35,453 bases of DNA from Pseudomonas lopnurensis (GCF_015070855.1 NZ_JADDIX010000036.1:1-35453), one strand, 5' to 3'. Counted from the first letter of the stretch, positions 22,898-32,763 are shown. Notes: generated by a model from the letters alone, not told the origin. Program-made: numbers and translations.

Positions 22898-23836
22898 ATG
22901 ACGGAACAAGACCTGACAGCCCCGCGAATGCCGCCGCTGTATGCACTGCGCGCCTTCGAGGTGGCGGCGCGCTTCGGCTCGTTCACCCAGGCCGGACAAA
23001 GCCTGTACATCACCCAGAGCGCCGTGAGCCGGCATGTGAAGACGCTGGAGGAGCATCTCGGTTGCCCGCTCTTCGAGCGTCGCGGTTCAAGGCTGGCGCT
23101 GACCGATGCCGGGCGTCTGCTGGCGCAGGAGCTGAAGATCGGTTTCCGCACCATCGAGAACGCCTGTATCGCCGTCACCCGCCAGCGCGGCGCGCTGCGG
23201 CTCAAGGCGCCCTCTACGCTGACCATGCGCTGGCTGCTCAATGCGCTGGACGCCTTCCAGCAGGCCCATCCACAGAATCGCGTGCAGCTCACCAGCGCTT
23301 GGATGGACCTGGATGCAGTGGACTTTCACAGCGAGCCCTTCGACTGCGCGATCCTGCTCGGTAACGGCGGCTTCCCGGCGGACTGGCACCGCGTGAAGCT
23401 TTTCGACGAATGGCTGGTGCCGGTCTGCGCGCCCGCGCTGCTCGGCGACCGGCCCTGGGGCGTGCGGCAGCTGGCCGCCGCCGAACTGATCCATCCCTCG
23501 CGCGACTGCCGCGACTGGCGCCGCTGGTTGCAGCGCACGGGGCTGGCCGACCAGGTCGCCTGGCAGCAGGGCAAGCTCTTCGACACGCTGGAACTGGGCA
23601 TCTCCGCCGCGGCGCAGGGGCACGGCGTGTCGATCGGCGACCTTGCGCTGGTCGGCGCCGAGCTGCAGCGCGGCAGCCTGGCGCTGCCGTTCGAGCAGGC
23701 GGTGAAGTCCGGCGACAGCTACTACCTGGTCTGGCCGGCCGGCGGAAACGAGTCGGCCACGCTGACGCGCATGCGCGACTATCTGCTCGATCATCTGCCG
23801 GATATTTCCAGCCGGGGCGTCAGGCTGCTCGAGTGA
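22898..23836 (+). CDS. LysR-family regulator (GcvA/AmpR-like)
   Basis: This is a 312-residue LysR protein. The HTH region reads [24 protein letters not shown] then [25 protein letters not shown], typical of the GcvA subgroup. The effector domain starts near residue 95. It is transcribed away from the oxygenase/LysE-type pair with a 143-base gap, the usual layout for a LysR regulator controlling its divergent neighbour. GcvA-like members often sense amino acids, which fits an amino-acid hydroxylase and exporter as targets. AGGA lies upstream of the ATG at a loose spacing. It is followed by tktA on the same strand after 109 bases. Confidence 0.93.
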   Translation: MTEQDLTAPRMPPLYALRAFEVAARFGSFTQAGQSLYITQSAVSRHVKTLEEHLGCPLFERRGSRLALTDAGRLLAQELKIGFRTIENACIAVTRQRGALRLKAPSTLTMRWLLNALDAFQQAHPQNRVQLTSAWMDLDAVDFHSEPFDCAILLGNGGFPADWHRVKLFDEWLVPVCAPALLGDRPWGVRQLAAAELIHPSRDCRDWRRWLQRTGLADQVAWQQGKLFDTLELGISAAAQGHGVSIGDLALVGAELQRGSLALPFEQAVKSGDSYYLVWPAGGNESATLTRMRDYLLDHLPDISSRGVRLLE

Positions 23837-23945
23837 TGCCGGGCGCCGGCGGGGCGCTCGGGCCATTTCAGTCATTGCCCCGCCTGCCCTCGGTAGGGGA
23901 AAATGGCGGCCTTTTTCTACGTACCACCCCGCAGGAGATTCAGCG

Positions 23946-25943
23946 ATGCCCAGCCGTCGTGAGCGAGCCAATGCCATCCGCGCCCTCAGCATGGATGCCG
24001 TGCAGAAAGCCAACAGCGGCCACCCGGGTGCCCCGATGGGCATGGCGGACATCGCCGAAGTGCTTTGGCGTGACCACTTGAAGCACAGCCCGACCAACCC
24101 GCAATGGGCCGACCGCGACCGCTTCGTGCTGTCCAACGGCCACGGCTCGATGCTGATCTACTCGCTGCTGCACCTGACCGGCTACGACCTGTCCATCGAC
24201 GACCTGAAGAACTTCCGCCAGCTGCACAGCAAGACCCCGGGGCACCCGGAGTTCGGCTACACCGCCGGCGTCGAGACCACCACCGGTCCGCTCGGCCAGG
24301 GCCTCGCCAACGCCGTGGGCTTCGCCCTGGCCGAGAAGATCATGGCCGCGCAGTTCAACCGTCCCGGCCACGCCATCGTCGACCACAACACCTACGTGTT
24401 CCTCGGCGATGGCTGCATGATGGAAGGCATCAGCCACGAAGTCTGCTCGCTGGCCGGCACCCTGGGCCTGAACAAGCTGATCGCCTTCTACGACGACAAC
24501 GGCATCTCCATCGACGGTGAGGTGCATGGCTGGTTCACCGACGACACCCCACGCCGCTTCGAGGCCTATGGCTGGCAGGTGATCCGCAACGTCGACGGTC
24601 ATGACGCCGACGAAATCCAGATGGCCATCGAGACCGCGCGCAAGAGCGACCAGCCGACGCTGATTTGCTGCAAGACCATCATCGGTTTCGGCTCGCCCAA
24701 CAAGCAGGGCAAGGAAGAATCCCACGGCTCGGCGCTGGGCGAGGCCGAGATCGCCCTGACCCGCGAGGCCCTGGGCTGGAAGTACGGCCCGTTCGAGATT
24801 CCCGCCGAGATCTATGCCCAGTGGGATGCCAAGCAGAAGGGCGTCGAGGCCGAGAACGCGTGGAACCAGCGCTTTGCTGCCTACGAGGCCGAGTTCCCGG
24901 CGCTGGCCGCCGAGTTCAAGCGGCGCATGGCCGGCGAGTTGCCCGCCGACTTCGCCGAGAAGGCCAGCGAATTCATCCGTGACGTCGCCAGCAAGGGCGA
25001 GACCATCGCCAGCCGCAAGGCCAGCCAGAACTGCCTGAATGCCTTCGGCCCGCTGCTGCCGGAACTGCTCGGCGGTTCGGCGGACCTGGCCGGTTCCAAT
25101 CTGACCCTGTGGAAGGGCTGCAAGCCGGTGGTCGCCGAGGATGCCTCGGGCAACTACATGTACTACGGCGTGCGCGAGTTCGGCATGGCCGCGATCATGA
25201 ACGGCGTCGCCCTGCACGGCGGCCTGATTCCCTACGGCGCGACCTTCCTGATGTTCATGGAATACGCCCGCAACGCCGTGCGCATGTCGGCACTGATGAA
25301 GCAGCGCGTGCTCTACGTCTTCACCCACGACTCCATCGGCCTCGGCGAGGACGGCCCGACCCACCAGCCGATCGAGCAACTGACCAGCCTGCGCACCACG
25401 CCGAACCTGGACACCTGGCGCCCGGCCGACACCGTCGAATCGGCGGTGGCCTGGAAGCATGCGGTCGAGCGCAAGGACGGCCCGAGCGCGCTGATCTTCT
25501 CGCGCCAGAACCTGCCGTTCCACGTGCGCGACAACGAGACCGAGGCGGCCATCGCCCGCGGCGGCTACATCCTGAAGAACTGCGCCGGCGAGCCGGAGCT
25601 GATCCTGATCGCCACCGGCTCCGAGGTCAGCCTGGCGGTGCAGGCCGCCGACAAGCTGACCGAGCAGGGCCGCAAGGTGCGCGTCGTCTCGATGCCCTGC
25701 ACCAGCGTGTTCGACGCCCAGGACGCCGCCTACAAGCAGCACGTGCTGCCGGTGGAAGTCGGTGCACGCATCGCCATCGAGGCGGCGCACGCGGACTACT
25801 GGTACAAGTACGTCGGCCTCGACGGACGCATCATCGGCATGACCAGCTACGGCGAGTCGGCCCCGGCCGGCCAGCTGTTCGAGGCGTTCGGCTTCACCGT
25901 CGACAACGTCCTCGCGGTGGCTGAAGAGCTTCTAGAAGACTGA
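23946..25943 (+). CDS. tktA: Transketolase
   Basis: This 665-residue cytoplasmic thiamine-diphosphate enzyme of the pentose phosphate pathway moves two-carbon units between sugar phosphates. Thiamine-phosphate contacts are seen at His26 (SGHPGAPMG) and the GDG motif at 154-156 with its metal-binding Asp and following YDDN. The catalytic glutamate is Glu411 in [11 protein letters not shown]. The middle pyrimidine-binding domain and C-terminal domain are complete. AGGAG precedes the ATG at 23946. epd begins 87 bases after the stop across a palindromic repeat, and pgk and fba follow, so this is a central-carbon block. Its product D-erythrose-4-phosphate is the substrate of Epd next door. Confidence 0.97.
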   Translation: MPSRRERANAIRALSMDAVQKANSGHPGAPMGMADIAEVLWRDHLKHSPTNPQWADRDRFVLSNGHGSMLIYSLLHLTGYDLSIDDLKNFRQLHSKTPGHPEFGYTAGVETTTGPLGQGLANAVGFALAEKIMAAQFNRPGHAIVDHNTYVFLGDGCMMEGISHEVCSLAGTLGLNKLIAFYDDNGISIDGEVHGWFTDDTPRRFEAYGWQVIRNVDGHDADEIQMAIETARKSDQPTLICCKTIIGFGSPNKQGKEESHGSALGEAEIALTREALGWKYGPFEIPAEIYAQWDAKQKGVEAENAWNQRFAAYEAEFPALAAEFKRRMAGELPADFAEKASEFIRDVASKGETIASRKASQNCLNAFGPLLPELLGGSADLAGSNLTLWKGCKPVVAEDASGNYMYYGVREFGMAAIMNGVALHGGLIPYGATFLMFMEYARNAVRMSALMKQRVLYVFTHDSIGLGEDGPTHQPIEQLTSLRTTPNLDTWRPADTVESAVAWKHAVERKDGPSALIFSRQNLPFHVRDNETEAAIARGGYILKNCAGEPELILIATGSEVSLAVQAADKLTEQGRKVRVVSMPCTSVFDAQDAAYKQHVLPVEVGARIAIEAAHADYWYKYVGLDGRIIGMTSYGESAPAGQLFEAFGFTVDNVLAVAEELLED

Positions 25944-25952
25944 TTCGAGTTC

Positions 25953-26029
25953 CAAGCTGCAAGCCACAAGCTGCAAGTCAAAGCGGCGCGAACCGGCTTG
26001 CAGCTTGAAGCTTGTGGCCTGGAGCTGCG
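25953..26029. repeat. Palindromic repeat filling the tktA-epd gap
   Basis: AAGCTGCAAG occurs twice in direct orientation (25954-25963, 25968-25977), and its reverse complement CTTGCAGCTT occurs at 25997-26006. GCCACAAG at 25963-25970 pairs with CTTGTGGC at 26011-26018, so the RNA can fold into a long imperfect hairpin. It shares 16 exact bases with 18814-18829. The GGAG ribosome-binding site of epd (26021-26024) sits at the repeat's edge. Confidence 0.75.
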
Positions 26030-26030
26030 A

Positions 26031-27077
26031 ATGCCTGAACGTCGTCCCTATCGCGTCGCCCTCAACGGCTACGGCCGCATCGGTCGTTGCGTGCTGCGTG
26101 CCTTCTATGAGCGCGGCGCAGCCTTCGACTTTCAGTTCGTTGCCCTCAATGATCTGGCCGACATGGCCAGCCTGGAATACCTCACCCGTTTCGACTCCAC
26201 CCACGGCCGCTTCCCCGGCGAGGTGCGCGTGGAGGGCGACTGCCTGCATCTCAATGGGCACTGTGTGAAAGTGTTGCGCGAGTCGACGCCCGAAGCGGTC
26301 GACTGGCGTGCGCTGGATGTCGATCTGGTGCTGGAATGTTCCGGCGCCTACACCAGTCGCGCCGATGGCGAGCGTTTTCTCGCGGCGGGCGTGCCGCGGG
26401 TGCTGTTTTCCCAGCCGATGGCCAGTGCGGCCGATGTCGACGCCACGGTGGTGATGGGCATCAACCAGCAGCAGCTGAGCGGCGCCGAGCGGCTGGTCTC
26501 CAACGCATCCTGCACCACCAACTGCGGCGTGCCATTGCTCAAGCTGCTCAATGATGCGGTGGGTATCGAGTACGCCTCGATCACCACCATCCATTCGGCG
26601 ATGAACGACCAGCCGGTGATCGACGCCTACCACCACGAGGATCTGCGCCGCACGCGCTCGGCCTTCCAGTCGGTGATACCGGTGTCCACGGGCCTGGCGC
26701 GGGGCATCGAACGCCTGCTGCCGGAACTCTCGGGGCGGATTCAGGCCAAAGCGGTGCGGGTGCCGACGGTGAACGTGTCCTGTCTGGATATCACGCTGCA
26801 GACCGCCTGCGATACCGATGCGCGAACGATCAACCGGGTACTGCGCGAGGCTGCCGAAAGCGGGCCTTTGCAGGGCTTGCTGGCGTATACCGAGCTGCCC
26901 CACGCCAGTTGCGATTTCAATCACGATCCGCATTCGGCGATCGTCGATGGCAGCCTGACCCGTGCGTCCGGCCCGCGCCTGGTGAATCTGCTGGCCTGGT
27001 TCGACAACGAATGGGGGTTCGCCAATCGCATGCTCGACGTCACCGACCACTATCTGCGCGTGGCCAATCGCCCCTAG
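26031..27077 (+). CDS. epd: D-erythrose-4-phosphate dehydrogenase
   Basis: This 348-residue member of the glyceraldehyde-3-phosphate dehydrogenase family oxidises erythrose-4-phosphate to 4-phosphoerythronate, the first step of pyridoxal phosphate synthesis. The NAD-binding start [20 protein letters not shown] and active-site Cys161 in SNASCTTNC with His188 ([16 protein letters not shown]) are intact. The [20 protein letters not shown] stretch and position beside tktA and pgk are typical of Epd rather than GapA. The ATG at 26031 is chosen because GGAG lies six bases upstream and the NAD fold begins at once; a longer frame would read through the repeat. pgk follows after 49 bases. Confidence 0.94.
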   Translation: MPERRPYRVALNGYGRIGRCVLRAFYERGAAFDFQFVALNDLADMASLEYLTRFDSTHGRFPGEVRVEGDCLHLNGHCVKVLRESTPEAVDWRALDVDLVLECSGAYTSRADGERFLAAGVPRVLFSQPMASAADVDATVVMGINQQQLSGAERLVSNASCTTNCGVPLLKLLNDAVGIEYASITTIHSAMNDQPVIDAYHHEDLRRTRSAFQSVIPVSTGLARGIERLLPELSGRIQAKAVRVPTVNVSCLDITLQTACDTDARTINRVLREAAESGPLQGLLAYTELPHASCDFNHDPHSAIVDGSLTRASGPRLVNLLAWFDNEWGFANRMLDVTDHYLRVANRP

Positions 27078-27126
27078 CAGCCCGCGCCTGGAACATCGCT
27101 GCTTCTCGACCTTAAGGAAGACCAAC

Positions 27127-28287
27127 ATGACCGTTTTGAAGATGACCGATCTCGACCTCCAGGGTAAGCGTGTGCTGATCCGCGAGGACCTCAACGTGCC
27201 GGTGAAAGATGGCGCGGTGAAGAGCGATGCGCGCATCCTGGCCTCATTGCCGACCATCAGGCTGGCGCTGGAGAAGGGCGCCGCGGTGCTGGTCTGCTCG
27301 CACCTGGGGCGCCCGGAAGAGGGCGTCTACAGCGAGGAAGACAGCCTCGCGCCGGTCGCCGACTACCTGTCCAAGGCTCTTGGCCGCGAGGTGCCGCTGG
27401 TCAAGGACTACCTCGACGGGGTCGAGGTACAGCCGGGTGAGCTGGTGCTGCTGGAGAACGTGCGCTTCAACACGGGCGAGAAGAAGAACACCGACGAGCT
27501 GGCGCAGAAATACGCTGCGCTGTGCGATGTCTTCGTCATGGACGCCTTCGGCACCGCGCACCGCGCCCAGGGCTCGACCCATGGCGTGGCCAAGTTCGCC
27601 AAGGTCGCCTGCGCCGGCCCGCTGCTGGCGGCCGAGCTGGAGGCGCTGGGCAAGGCGCTGGACAAGCCGGCGCGGCCGATGGTGGCCATCGTCGCCGGCT
27701 CCAAGGTGTCGACCAAGCTCGACGTGCTGACCTCGCTGGCCGACATCTGCGACCAGTTGATCGTCGGCGGCGGCATCGCCAACACCTTCCTCGCCGCGGC
27801 CGGCTACAAGGTCGGCAAGTCGCTGCACGAGGCCGACCTGCTCGACACCGCCAAGGCCATCGCCGCCAAGGTCGCCGTGCCGCTGCCGATGGACGTGGTG
27901 GTCGCCAAGGAATTCGCCGAAAGCGCCGAAGCCACGGTCAAGGCCATCGCCGACGTCGCCGACGACGACATGATCCTGGACATCGGGCCGAAGACCGCCG
28001 CCATGTTCGGCGAGATGCTCAAGGCCTCGCAGACCATCCTCTGGAACGGCCCGGTCGGGGTGTTCGAGTTCGACCAGTTCGGCAACGGCACCCAGGTGCT
28101 GGCCCAGGCCATCGCGCAGAGCCCGGCGTTCTCCATCGCTGGCGGCGGCGACACCCTGGCGGCGATCGACAAGTACGGTGTCGCCGAGCAGATTTCCTAT
28201 ATCTCCACCGGCGGTGGCGCCTTCCTCGAGTTCGTCGAGGGCAAGGTGCTGCCGGCAGTCGAGGTACTGGAACAGCGCGCCGGTTGA
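27127..28287 (+). CDS. pgk: Phosphoglycerate kinase
   Basis: This 386-residue glycolytic enzyme transfers phosphate between 1,3-bisphosphoglycerate and ADP. Hallmarks are [16 protein letters not shown] near the start, the SHLGRPEEG substrate loop, [19 protein letters not shown], the [16 protein letters not shown] nucleotide block and the C-terminal [16 protein letters not shown] plus [14 protein letters not shown]. Length is normal for bacteria. AAGGAAG lies just ahead of the ATG. It is the third gene of the tktA-epd-pgk block. Two small lipoprotein genes separate it from fba, and I see no clear terminator in the 137-base gap after it. Confidence 0.97.
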   Translation: MTVLKMTDLDLQGKRVLIREDLNVPVKDGAVKSDARILASLPTIRLALEKGAAVLVCSHLGRPEEGVYSEEDSLAPVADYLSKALGREVPLVKDYLDGVEVQPGELVLLENVRFNTGEKKNTDELAQKYAALCDVFVMDAFGTAHRAQGSTHGVAKFAKVACAGPLLAAELEALGKALDKPARPMVAIVAGSKVSTKLDVLTSLADICDQLIVGGGIANTFLAAAGYKVGKSLHEADLLDTAKAIAAKVAVPLPMDVVVAKEFAESAEATVKAIADVADDDMILDIGPKTAAMFGEMLKASQTILWNGPVGVFEFDQFGNGTQVLAQAIAQSPAFSIAGGGDTLAAIDKYGVAEQISYISTGGGAFLEFVEGKVLPAVEVLEQRAG

Positions 28288-28424
28288 GTCGGCCGCGCCG
28301 GCCCGAATCCGTCGGCTTGTGCGCGTCGGTACGGGTCGCGCGCAGGCAAGCGAAACGCCGGGGGCAACCCCTGCGGCCCACGGTGGTCTTTGTTCTATCA
28401 GGAACAAGGAAAGGGGATTGCACC

Positions 28425-28619
28425 ATGCGTTATGCCGTTCTTGCTGTTTGCTGCCTGGGCCTGGCCGGTTGCGCCGGCGGTACGCCGGATAGCGCCTGTC
28501 AGGTGCTCGATCCACCCGCCGCCATCGGACCGACCGCCGAGCATGACCAGCGTGTCGAGATGCAGGCGACCGGCGATCCGACCATCGCTACCCAGGGTGG
28601 GCTGCAGGATTGCCCCTGA
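28425..28619 (+). CDS. Small lipoprotein, hypothetical
   Basis: This predicted lipoprotein has 64 residues. The signal MRYAVLAVCCLGLAGC ends in the lipobox LAGC with Cys16 as the lipidated residue. The mature part is short and polar (about 48 residues) with no recognisable domain. AAGGGG lies upstream of the ATG at 28425. An MliC-like lipoprotein gene starts 29 bases after its stop with a strong ribosome-binding site. I recall two hypothetical genes at this place in P. aeruginosa (between pgk and fda), so the pair looks conserved. Function is unknown. Confidence 0.7.
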   Translation: MRYAVLAVCCLGLAGCAGGTPDSACQVLDPPAAIGPTAEHDQRVEMQATGDPTIATQGGLQDCP

Positions 28620-28648
28620 AACAGACGTTCAACCGCCAAGGAGAAGGA

Positions 28649-28981
28649 ATGAAAGGCCTGTCGATTCCGATCATGGCTCTGTTGTTGACCGCTTGCGGCC
28701 ACTGGCAATCCGGCCCCGATGCGCCCTTCGTGCGTTGGAAGTGTCAGGGCCAGCAGCACATCGCCTGGCGCTACGCCAATGCCGATCGGACCGCGATTGA
28801 TCTGAAGGTCGGCGACAGCGAGCGTATTCATAGTCTGAAGAAGGAACCTGCCACGCGTGGCAGTTTCTATAGCGATGGCGTACTCGCCTTCCACGACAAG
28901 GGCAACGAGGCGCTGGTCTACCGTGTGGCCGACGATGAACTGCTGGCCCATGGCTGCAGTGCCTCGCTGATCAACCTGTAG
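28649..28981 (+). CDS. MliC-like lipoprotein (putative C-type lysozyme inhibitor)
   Basis: This 110-residue lipoprotein has signal MKGLSIPIMALLLTAC, with Cys16 in the lipobox LTAC. The mature domain has FVRWKCQGQQHIAWRY, then RGSFYSDGVLAFHDKGNEALVY. The latter matches the SGxxY / F-x-x-KG-x-x-A pattern of the MliC/PliC lysozyme-inhibitor fold, including a Cys pair (WKC and HGC) able to form the conserved disulfide. AAGGAGAAGG sits directly before the ATG at 28649; a longer frame upstream lacks such a site. Members are anchored in the periplasm and protect peptidoglycan from host lysozyme. The family call is likely, but inhibition itself is inferred. Confidence 0.78.
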   Translation: MKGLSIPIMALLLTACGHWQSGPDAPFVRWKCQGQQHIAWRYANADRTAIDLKVGDSERIHSLKKEPATRGSFYSDGVLAFHDKGNEALVYRVADDELLAHGCSASLINL

Positions 28982-29163
28982 GAAGAAAGAGTACCCGCGC
29001 CTCGCCGCCCATGGCGGGGCACCGGATCAAAAGCGGCGGCGGGGCGCTGGCAATTGTCGCCCCCGCCACTACAATGCCGCGCCCAGCGTGCGGCGCTTGA
29101 ACGGCGCCGGCCACTGCGGCAGGCTTTACACGATTAACGACCCAGTCCGGGAGAAAGGAAAAC

Positions 29164-30228
29164 ATGGCACTCATCAGCATGCGCCAGATGCTCGACCACG
29201 CCGCCGAGTTCGGCTACGGCGTGCCGGCCTTCAACGTCAACAACCTCGAGCAGATGCGCGCCATCATGGAAGCGGCCGACAAGACCGATTCCCCGGTGAT
29301 CGTCCAGGCTTCCGCCGGTGCGCGCAAATACGCCGGTGCGCCGTTCCTGCGTCATCTGATCCTGGCGGCGATCGAAGAATTCCCGCATATCCCGGTGTGC
29401 ATGCACCAGGATCACGGCACCAGTCCGGGCGTCTGCCAGCGCTCGATCCAGCTGGGCTTCTCCTCGGTGATGATGGACGGTTCGCTGAAGGAAGACGGCA
29501 AGACCCCGGCCGACTATGACTACAACGTCCGCGTGACCCAGCAGACGGTGGCCTTCGCCCATGCCTGCGGCGTGTCCGTGGAAGGCGAGCTGGGTTGCCT
29601 GGGCAGCCTGGAAACCGGCATGGCCGGTGAGGAAGACGGCGTCGGCGCCGAGGGTGTACTCGATCACAGCCAACTGCTGACCGACCCGGAAGAGGCCGCC
29701 GATTTCGTCGCCAAGACCAAGGTCGACGCCCTGGCCATCGCCATCGGCACCAGCCACGGCGCCTACAAGTTCACCAAGCCGCCGACCGGCGACACCCTGT
29801 CGATCCAGCGCATCAAGGAAATCCATGCGCGCATCCCCGACACCCATCTGGTGATGCACGGCTCCTCCTCGGTGCCGCAGGAGTGGCTGAAGATCATCAA
29901 CCAGTACGGTGGCGAGATCGGCGAGACCTACGGCGTGCCGGTCGAAGAAATCGTCGAGGGCATCAAGTACGGCGTGCGCAAGGTCAACATCGACACCGAC
30001 CTGCGTCTGGCTTCCACCGGCGCGATCCGCGAGTTCCTGGCGAAGAATCCCAGCGAATTCGACCCGCGCAAGTACTTCGCCAAGACCGTCGCCGCCATGC
30101 GCGACATCTGCATCGCCCGCTACGAAGCCTTCGGTACCGCCGGCAATGCCAGCAAGATCAAGCCGATCTCGCTGGAAGGCATGTTCCAGCGCTACGCTTC
30201 GGGCGAACTGGACCCGAAGGTCAACTGA
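29164..30228 (+). CDS. fba: Fructose-bisphosphate aldolase, class II (zinc)
   Basis: This 354-residue class II aldolase of glycolysis and gluconeogenesis is the long (Calvin-cycle subtype) form. Zinc-binding histidines lie in [20 protein letters not shown] and [10 protein letters not shown]. The [13 protein letters not shown] stretch and [14 protein letters not shown] phosphate-binding block are typical. A purine-rich AGAAAGGAAA precedes the ATG at 29164. A strong terminator follows at 30240-30268. It completes the tktA, epd, pgk, fba block. The PAO1 counterpart is named fda. Confidence 0.97.
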   Translation: MALISMRQMLDHAAEFGYGVPAFNVNNLEQMRAIMEAADKTDSPVIVQASAGARKYAGAPFLRHLILAAIEEFPHIPVCMHQDHGTSPGVCQRSIQLGFSSVMMDGSLKEDGKTPADYDYNVRVTQQTVAFAHACGVSVEGELGCLGSLETGMAGEEDGVGAEGVLDHSQLLTDPEEAADFVAKTKVDALAIAIGTSHGAYKFTKPPTGDTLSIQRIKEIHARIPDTHLVMHGSSSVPQEWLKIINQYGGEIGETYGVPVEEIVEGIKYGVRKVNIDTDLRLASTGAIREFLAKNPSEFDPRKYFAKTVAAMRDICIARYEAFGTAGNASKIKPISLEGMFQRYASGELDPKVN

Positions 30229-30239
30229 TCCGTCCCGCA

Positions 30240-30268
30240 CGAAAAAGCCCGCAACGCGGGCTTTTTCG
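30240..30268. terminator. Strong bidirectional terminator after fba
   Basis: GAAAAAGCCCGC (30241-30252) pairs exactly with GCGGGCTTTTTC (30256-30267) around AAC. The T-run in the right arm ends fba transcription; the A-run in the left arm gives the same for the convergent receiver gene on the - strand (stop at 30292). Confidence 0.92.
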
Positions 30269-30291
30269 TTTTCGCGGCAATGGCGCGTGAG

Positions 30292-30672
30292 TCAGCCGGC
30301 CAGCAATAACTGGATCTGGCTGCGCAGCGAGTCCAGTGCGAAGGGTTTGGCCAGGACCGGCGCCGAGCGGGCGATGGGGCTGCCCGATTCGTAGATCTCG
30401 AAGGGGTAGCCGCTGATGAAAATCACCTTGAGGTCGGGCCGCAGCTTGAGCGCCGGCTCGGCGATCATCACGCCCGACACGTTGTCGGGCAGGCGGAAGT
30501 CGGTCACCAGCAGATCGAGGCGGGGCTTGCTGGCGAGAATCTCGAAGGCTGCGGTGGCATCGTTCGCCTCCAGCACCTGATAACCCTCGCCAGCGAGGTA
30601 ATCGGACAGCAGCGCGAGGATATGGGGCTCGTCCTCGACGAGCAGCACGATTTTGGTCGAAGGCTGGTTCAT
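30292..30672 (-). CDS. Single-domain response regulator (receiver only)
   Basis: This 126-residue CheY-like receiver has no output domain. The acidic pocket (Glu13-Asp14 in LVEDEP), phospho-acceptor Asp58 (LVTDFRLP), Ser87 (FISGYP) and Lys109-Pro110 are all present, so it should be phosphorylatable. The FRLPDN and SGYPFEIYESG stretches resemble receiver domains that sit at the C-terminus of hybrid sensor kinases. No histidine kinase is encoded near it, so it is an orphan. It converges on fba across a shared terminator, and a 213-base gap separates it from the divergent methyltransferase gene. Confidence 0.92.
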   Translation of the reverse strand: MNQPSTKIVLLVEDEPHILALLSDYLAGEGYQVLEANDATAAFEILASKPRLDLLVTDFRLPDNVSGVMIAEPALKLRPDLKVIFISGYPFEIYESGSPIARSAPVLAKPFALDSLRSQIQLLLAG

Positions 30673-30885
30673 AGCGGTGATTCTCGTCCTGTTCTATGAA
30701 CGTTCCGTTGCATGACAGTTGAAATGAGGGCTGGAACTTGGAGCTGCCGCGTCCATGCAAGTTCAGCAATTGCCGTGCCTCAATCACGCCTCGCTCGAGA
30801 AGGGGCGCCGCCCTCGGTGGCTGCCGGCATTGGCAGCGGCGCAGGCGCGGTTTAGGCTCCCCGCAACCTGCCAGGAATATCGCCC

Positions 30886-31509
30886 ATGACCGACGAGAAG
30901 CAGCTGCGCGCCATCGCCGAGCGGACCCTCGATCACTATCGCCACAGTGCCGAAGCCTTTCGCGAGGGTACCCGCGACCACGACGTCAGCCAGAACATCG
31001 AAGCCTTGCTGCGCCATATCCACGCCGAGCCGCCGCTGCGCATCCTCGATCTGGGCTGCGGTCCGGGACGTGATCTCAAGGCATTCACCGCGCGCGGCCA
31101 CCAGGCCGTCGGCCTCGATGGCACCGAAGCGTTCGTGACGATGGCGCGCGGCACGAGCGGCTGCGAGGTCTGGCATCAGGATCTGCTGCAGCTGCAGCTG
31201 CCCCGTGAGGCCTTCGACGGCGTCTTCGCCAACGCCGTGCTGTTCCATGTGCCGAGCGCGGCATTGCCCGAGGTGCTGCTGCAGCTGCGCGAGACGCTGA
31301 AGCCCGGTGGCGTGCTGTTCTGCTCCAACCCCCGCGGGCAGGACGAGGAGGGTTGGAGCGGCGGCCGTTATGGCGTCTGGTACAGCTGGCCGACCTGGCG
31401 CGAACGGCTTTTGGCGGCCGGTTTCGGCGAGCTCGAGCATTATTACCGCCCTGCCGGCTTGCCTCGCGCGCAGCAACCGTGGCTGGCCAGCGTCTGGCGC
31501 AGGGCCTAG
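30886..31509 (+). CDS. Small class I SAM-dependent methyltransferase
   Basis: This 207-residue Rossmann-type methyltransferase has motif I at ILDLGCGPGRDLKAF (about 53-67), the acidic residue VGLDGTEAFV after beta-2, and FDGVFANAVLFHVPSAALPEVL plus LKPGGVLFCSNPRG for motifs III-IV. An AGGA lies several bases before the ATG at 30886. It stands alone with no operon partner. The substrate is not evident; such proteins methylate small molecules. The start fits because the helical N-terminus precedes motif I at the usual distance. Confidence 0.88.
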   Translation: MTDEKQLRAIAERTLDHYRHSAEAFREGTRDHDVSQNIEALLRHIHAEPPLRILDLGCGPGRDLKAFTARGHQAVGLDGTEAFVTMARGTSGCEVWHQDLLQLQLPREAFDGVFANAVLFHVPSAALPEVLLQLRETLKPGGVLFCSNPRGQDEEGWSGGRYGVWYSWPTWRERLLAAGFGELEHYYRPAGLPRAQQPWLASVWRRA

Positions 31510-31690
31510 CGGCGGCGCGGCACCCCGCAGAATGCAACCCGTGCCGGCCGCGTTCATGCGTTTTGCACGGGTTAATCCTTCCTTTGATTTAGTTAACTCA
31601 TTGTTTTTAAAGGTAAATTATTATTCTGTTGCGGTTGGCATGAACGCTGCTCTGTTAACGCTCGCTGGAACTTAATTGGAGTACAGAACA

Positions 31691-31969
31691 ATGACCGCCG
31701 CACAACGTTTCCTCACTGCCGCTTTCCCTGAGTTCGAAGTGCTCACCGAATCCCGCCCGGATGGCGGATTGCTGCTCACGCTGCGCAACGACGACCGCAT
31801 CCTGGTCAAGCGCGCGCTCTCCAAGGGACAGACGCGGACCAAGATGCAGCTCGAATGGGTCGTCAGCTCGGTCCGTCGTGACCTCGCGCTGGAAGCCGGC
31901 ATGTCGCCGTCCATCGCCCACCTGCAGAGCCAGAGCCGTACCGCACTGCCCACCTACGAGTACGCCTGA
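31691..31969 (+). CDS. DUF3509-type small protein
   Basis: This 92-residue protein reads FPEFEVLTESRPDGGLLLTL then RRDLALEAG near the end, which fits the DUF3509 family that I know mainly from pseudomonads. No catalytic motif is visible and the function is unknown. The ATG at 31691 is chosen over an upstream one at 31676 because GGAG lies about nine bases before it. The 180-base region upstream (31510-31690) is AT-rich, especially 31580-31640, which suggests a promoter or a regulated leader. Confidence 0.78.
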   Translation: MTAAQRFLTAAFPEFEVLTESRPDGGLLLTLRNDDRILVKRALSKGQTRTKMQLEWVVSSVRRDLALEAGMSPSIAHLQSQSRTALPTYEYA

Positions 31970-32059
31970 GAGCCTGCGGCTGCGGCGTTCGCGCCGCAGC
32001 CAGCGCGACCGGGCCGTCGAGCCTGGCGCCTATACCGTGAAGCCGAAGAGGAATGCCGC

Positions 32060-32533
32060 ATGAACGCCATCGACCTGTTGACCGAGGATCATGAGCGCGT
32101 GAAGGACCTGCTGACGCGCCTGACCGAATCCACCGAACGCGCCGTGAAGACGCGCGCGGAGCTGCTGCACAAGCTGGAAGTGGAAGTGACCATCCATACC
32201 CAGTTAGAGGAACAGATCCTCTATCCCGCCTACAAGGAAGCGGGCGGAAAGGAAGAGCTAAAAATGTTCCACGAGGCCAAGGAAGAACATCGCGCCGTCG
32301 ATTCGCTGGTGCTGCCCGACCTCAAGGCCACCGATCCGGGAAGCGTGCAGTTCTCCGGGCGGGCCAAGGTCTGCAAGGAGCTGCTGGAGCATCACATCGA
32401 GGAAGAAGAGTCCGAAATGTTCCCCCAGGCCCGCGAGCTGCTCGGCGACCAGCGCCTGCAGGAGATGGGCGCGCAGATGGCCGAGCTGAGGACGCGCCTG
32501 AAGAAGGAATTCAGCGTCAGGCAGGCGGCCTGA
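32060..32533 (+). CDS. Hemerythrin HHE-domain protein
   Basis: This 157-residue helical protein has a di-iron hemerythrin pattern: His11 (EDHERV), His46 and Glu50 (HTQLEEQILYP), His71 (FHEAKEEH) and the HHIEEEE cluster at 111-117. Such proteins bind oxygen or nitric oxide, or act in stress and iron handling, in the cytoplasm. It starts 90 bases after the DUF3509-type gene and lies 230 bases before an oxygen-sensor-type c-di-GMP enzyme. A GC stem at 32549-32568 follows without a T-run. Whether the hemerythrin senses or only buffers O2/NO is not visible. Confidence 0.9.
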   Translation: MNAIDLLTEDHERVKDLLTRLTESTERAVKTRAELLHKLEVEVTIHTQLEEQILYPAYKEAGGKEELKMFHEAKEEHRAVDSLVLPDLKATDPGSVQFSGRAKVCKELLEHHIEEEESEMFPQARELLGDQRLQEMGAQMAELRTRLKKEFSVRQAA

Positions 32534-32548
32534 GGCCGGCCCCTCCCC

Positions 32549-32568
32549 GCCGGGGCGCCTGCCCCGGC
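32549..32568 (+). terminator. GC hairpin after the hemerythrin gene
   Basis: GCCGGGGC (32549-32556) pairs with GCCCCGGC (32561-32568) around GCCT, 15 bases after the hemerythrin stop. No T-run follows, so termination strength is doubtful. Confidence 0.35.
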
Positions 32569-32763
32569 ACGCTCGACCTTGGTCGAAGGCCGCCTTTTCC
32601 GGCTTTGCTGATCTGCATCAATAACCTTCGCGCGCCCCGCTGCGACTCTTGATGGCTTAATGGCATCAAGTGCCGGCGACTCCCTGCAACCTATTCCCTG
32701 ACGGGCGAAAACCACCCGCCGCAGCAGGCAGGGCGGCGGCACGCGCAAGGGGCAGAGGCGGGA

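Noticed and set aside
23940..25790. 616-residue - strand frame opposite tktA
   Set aside because: Transketolase motifs on the + strand are complete; the frame has shadow composition.
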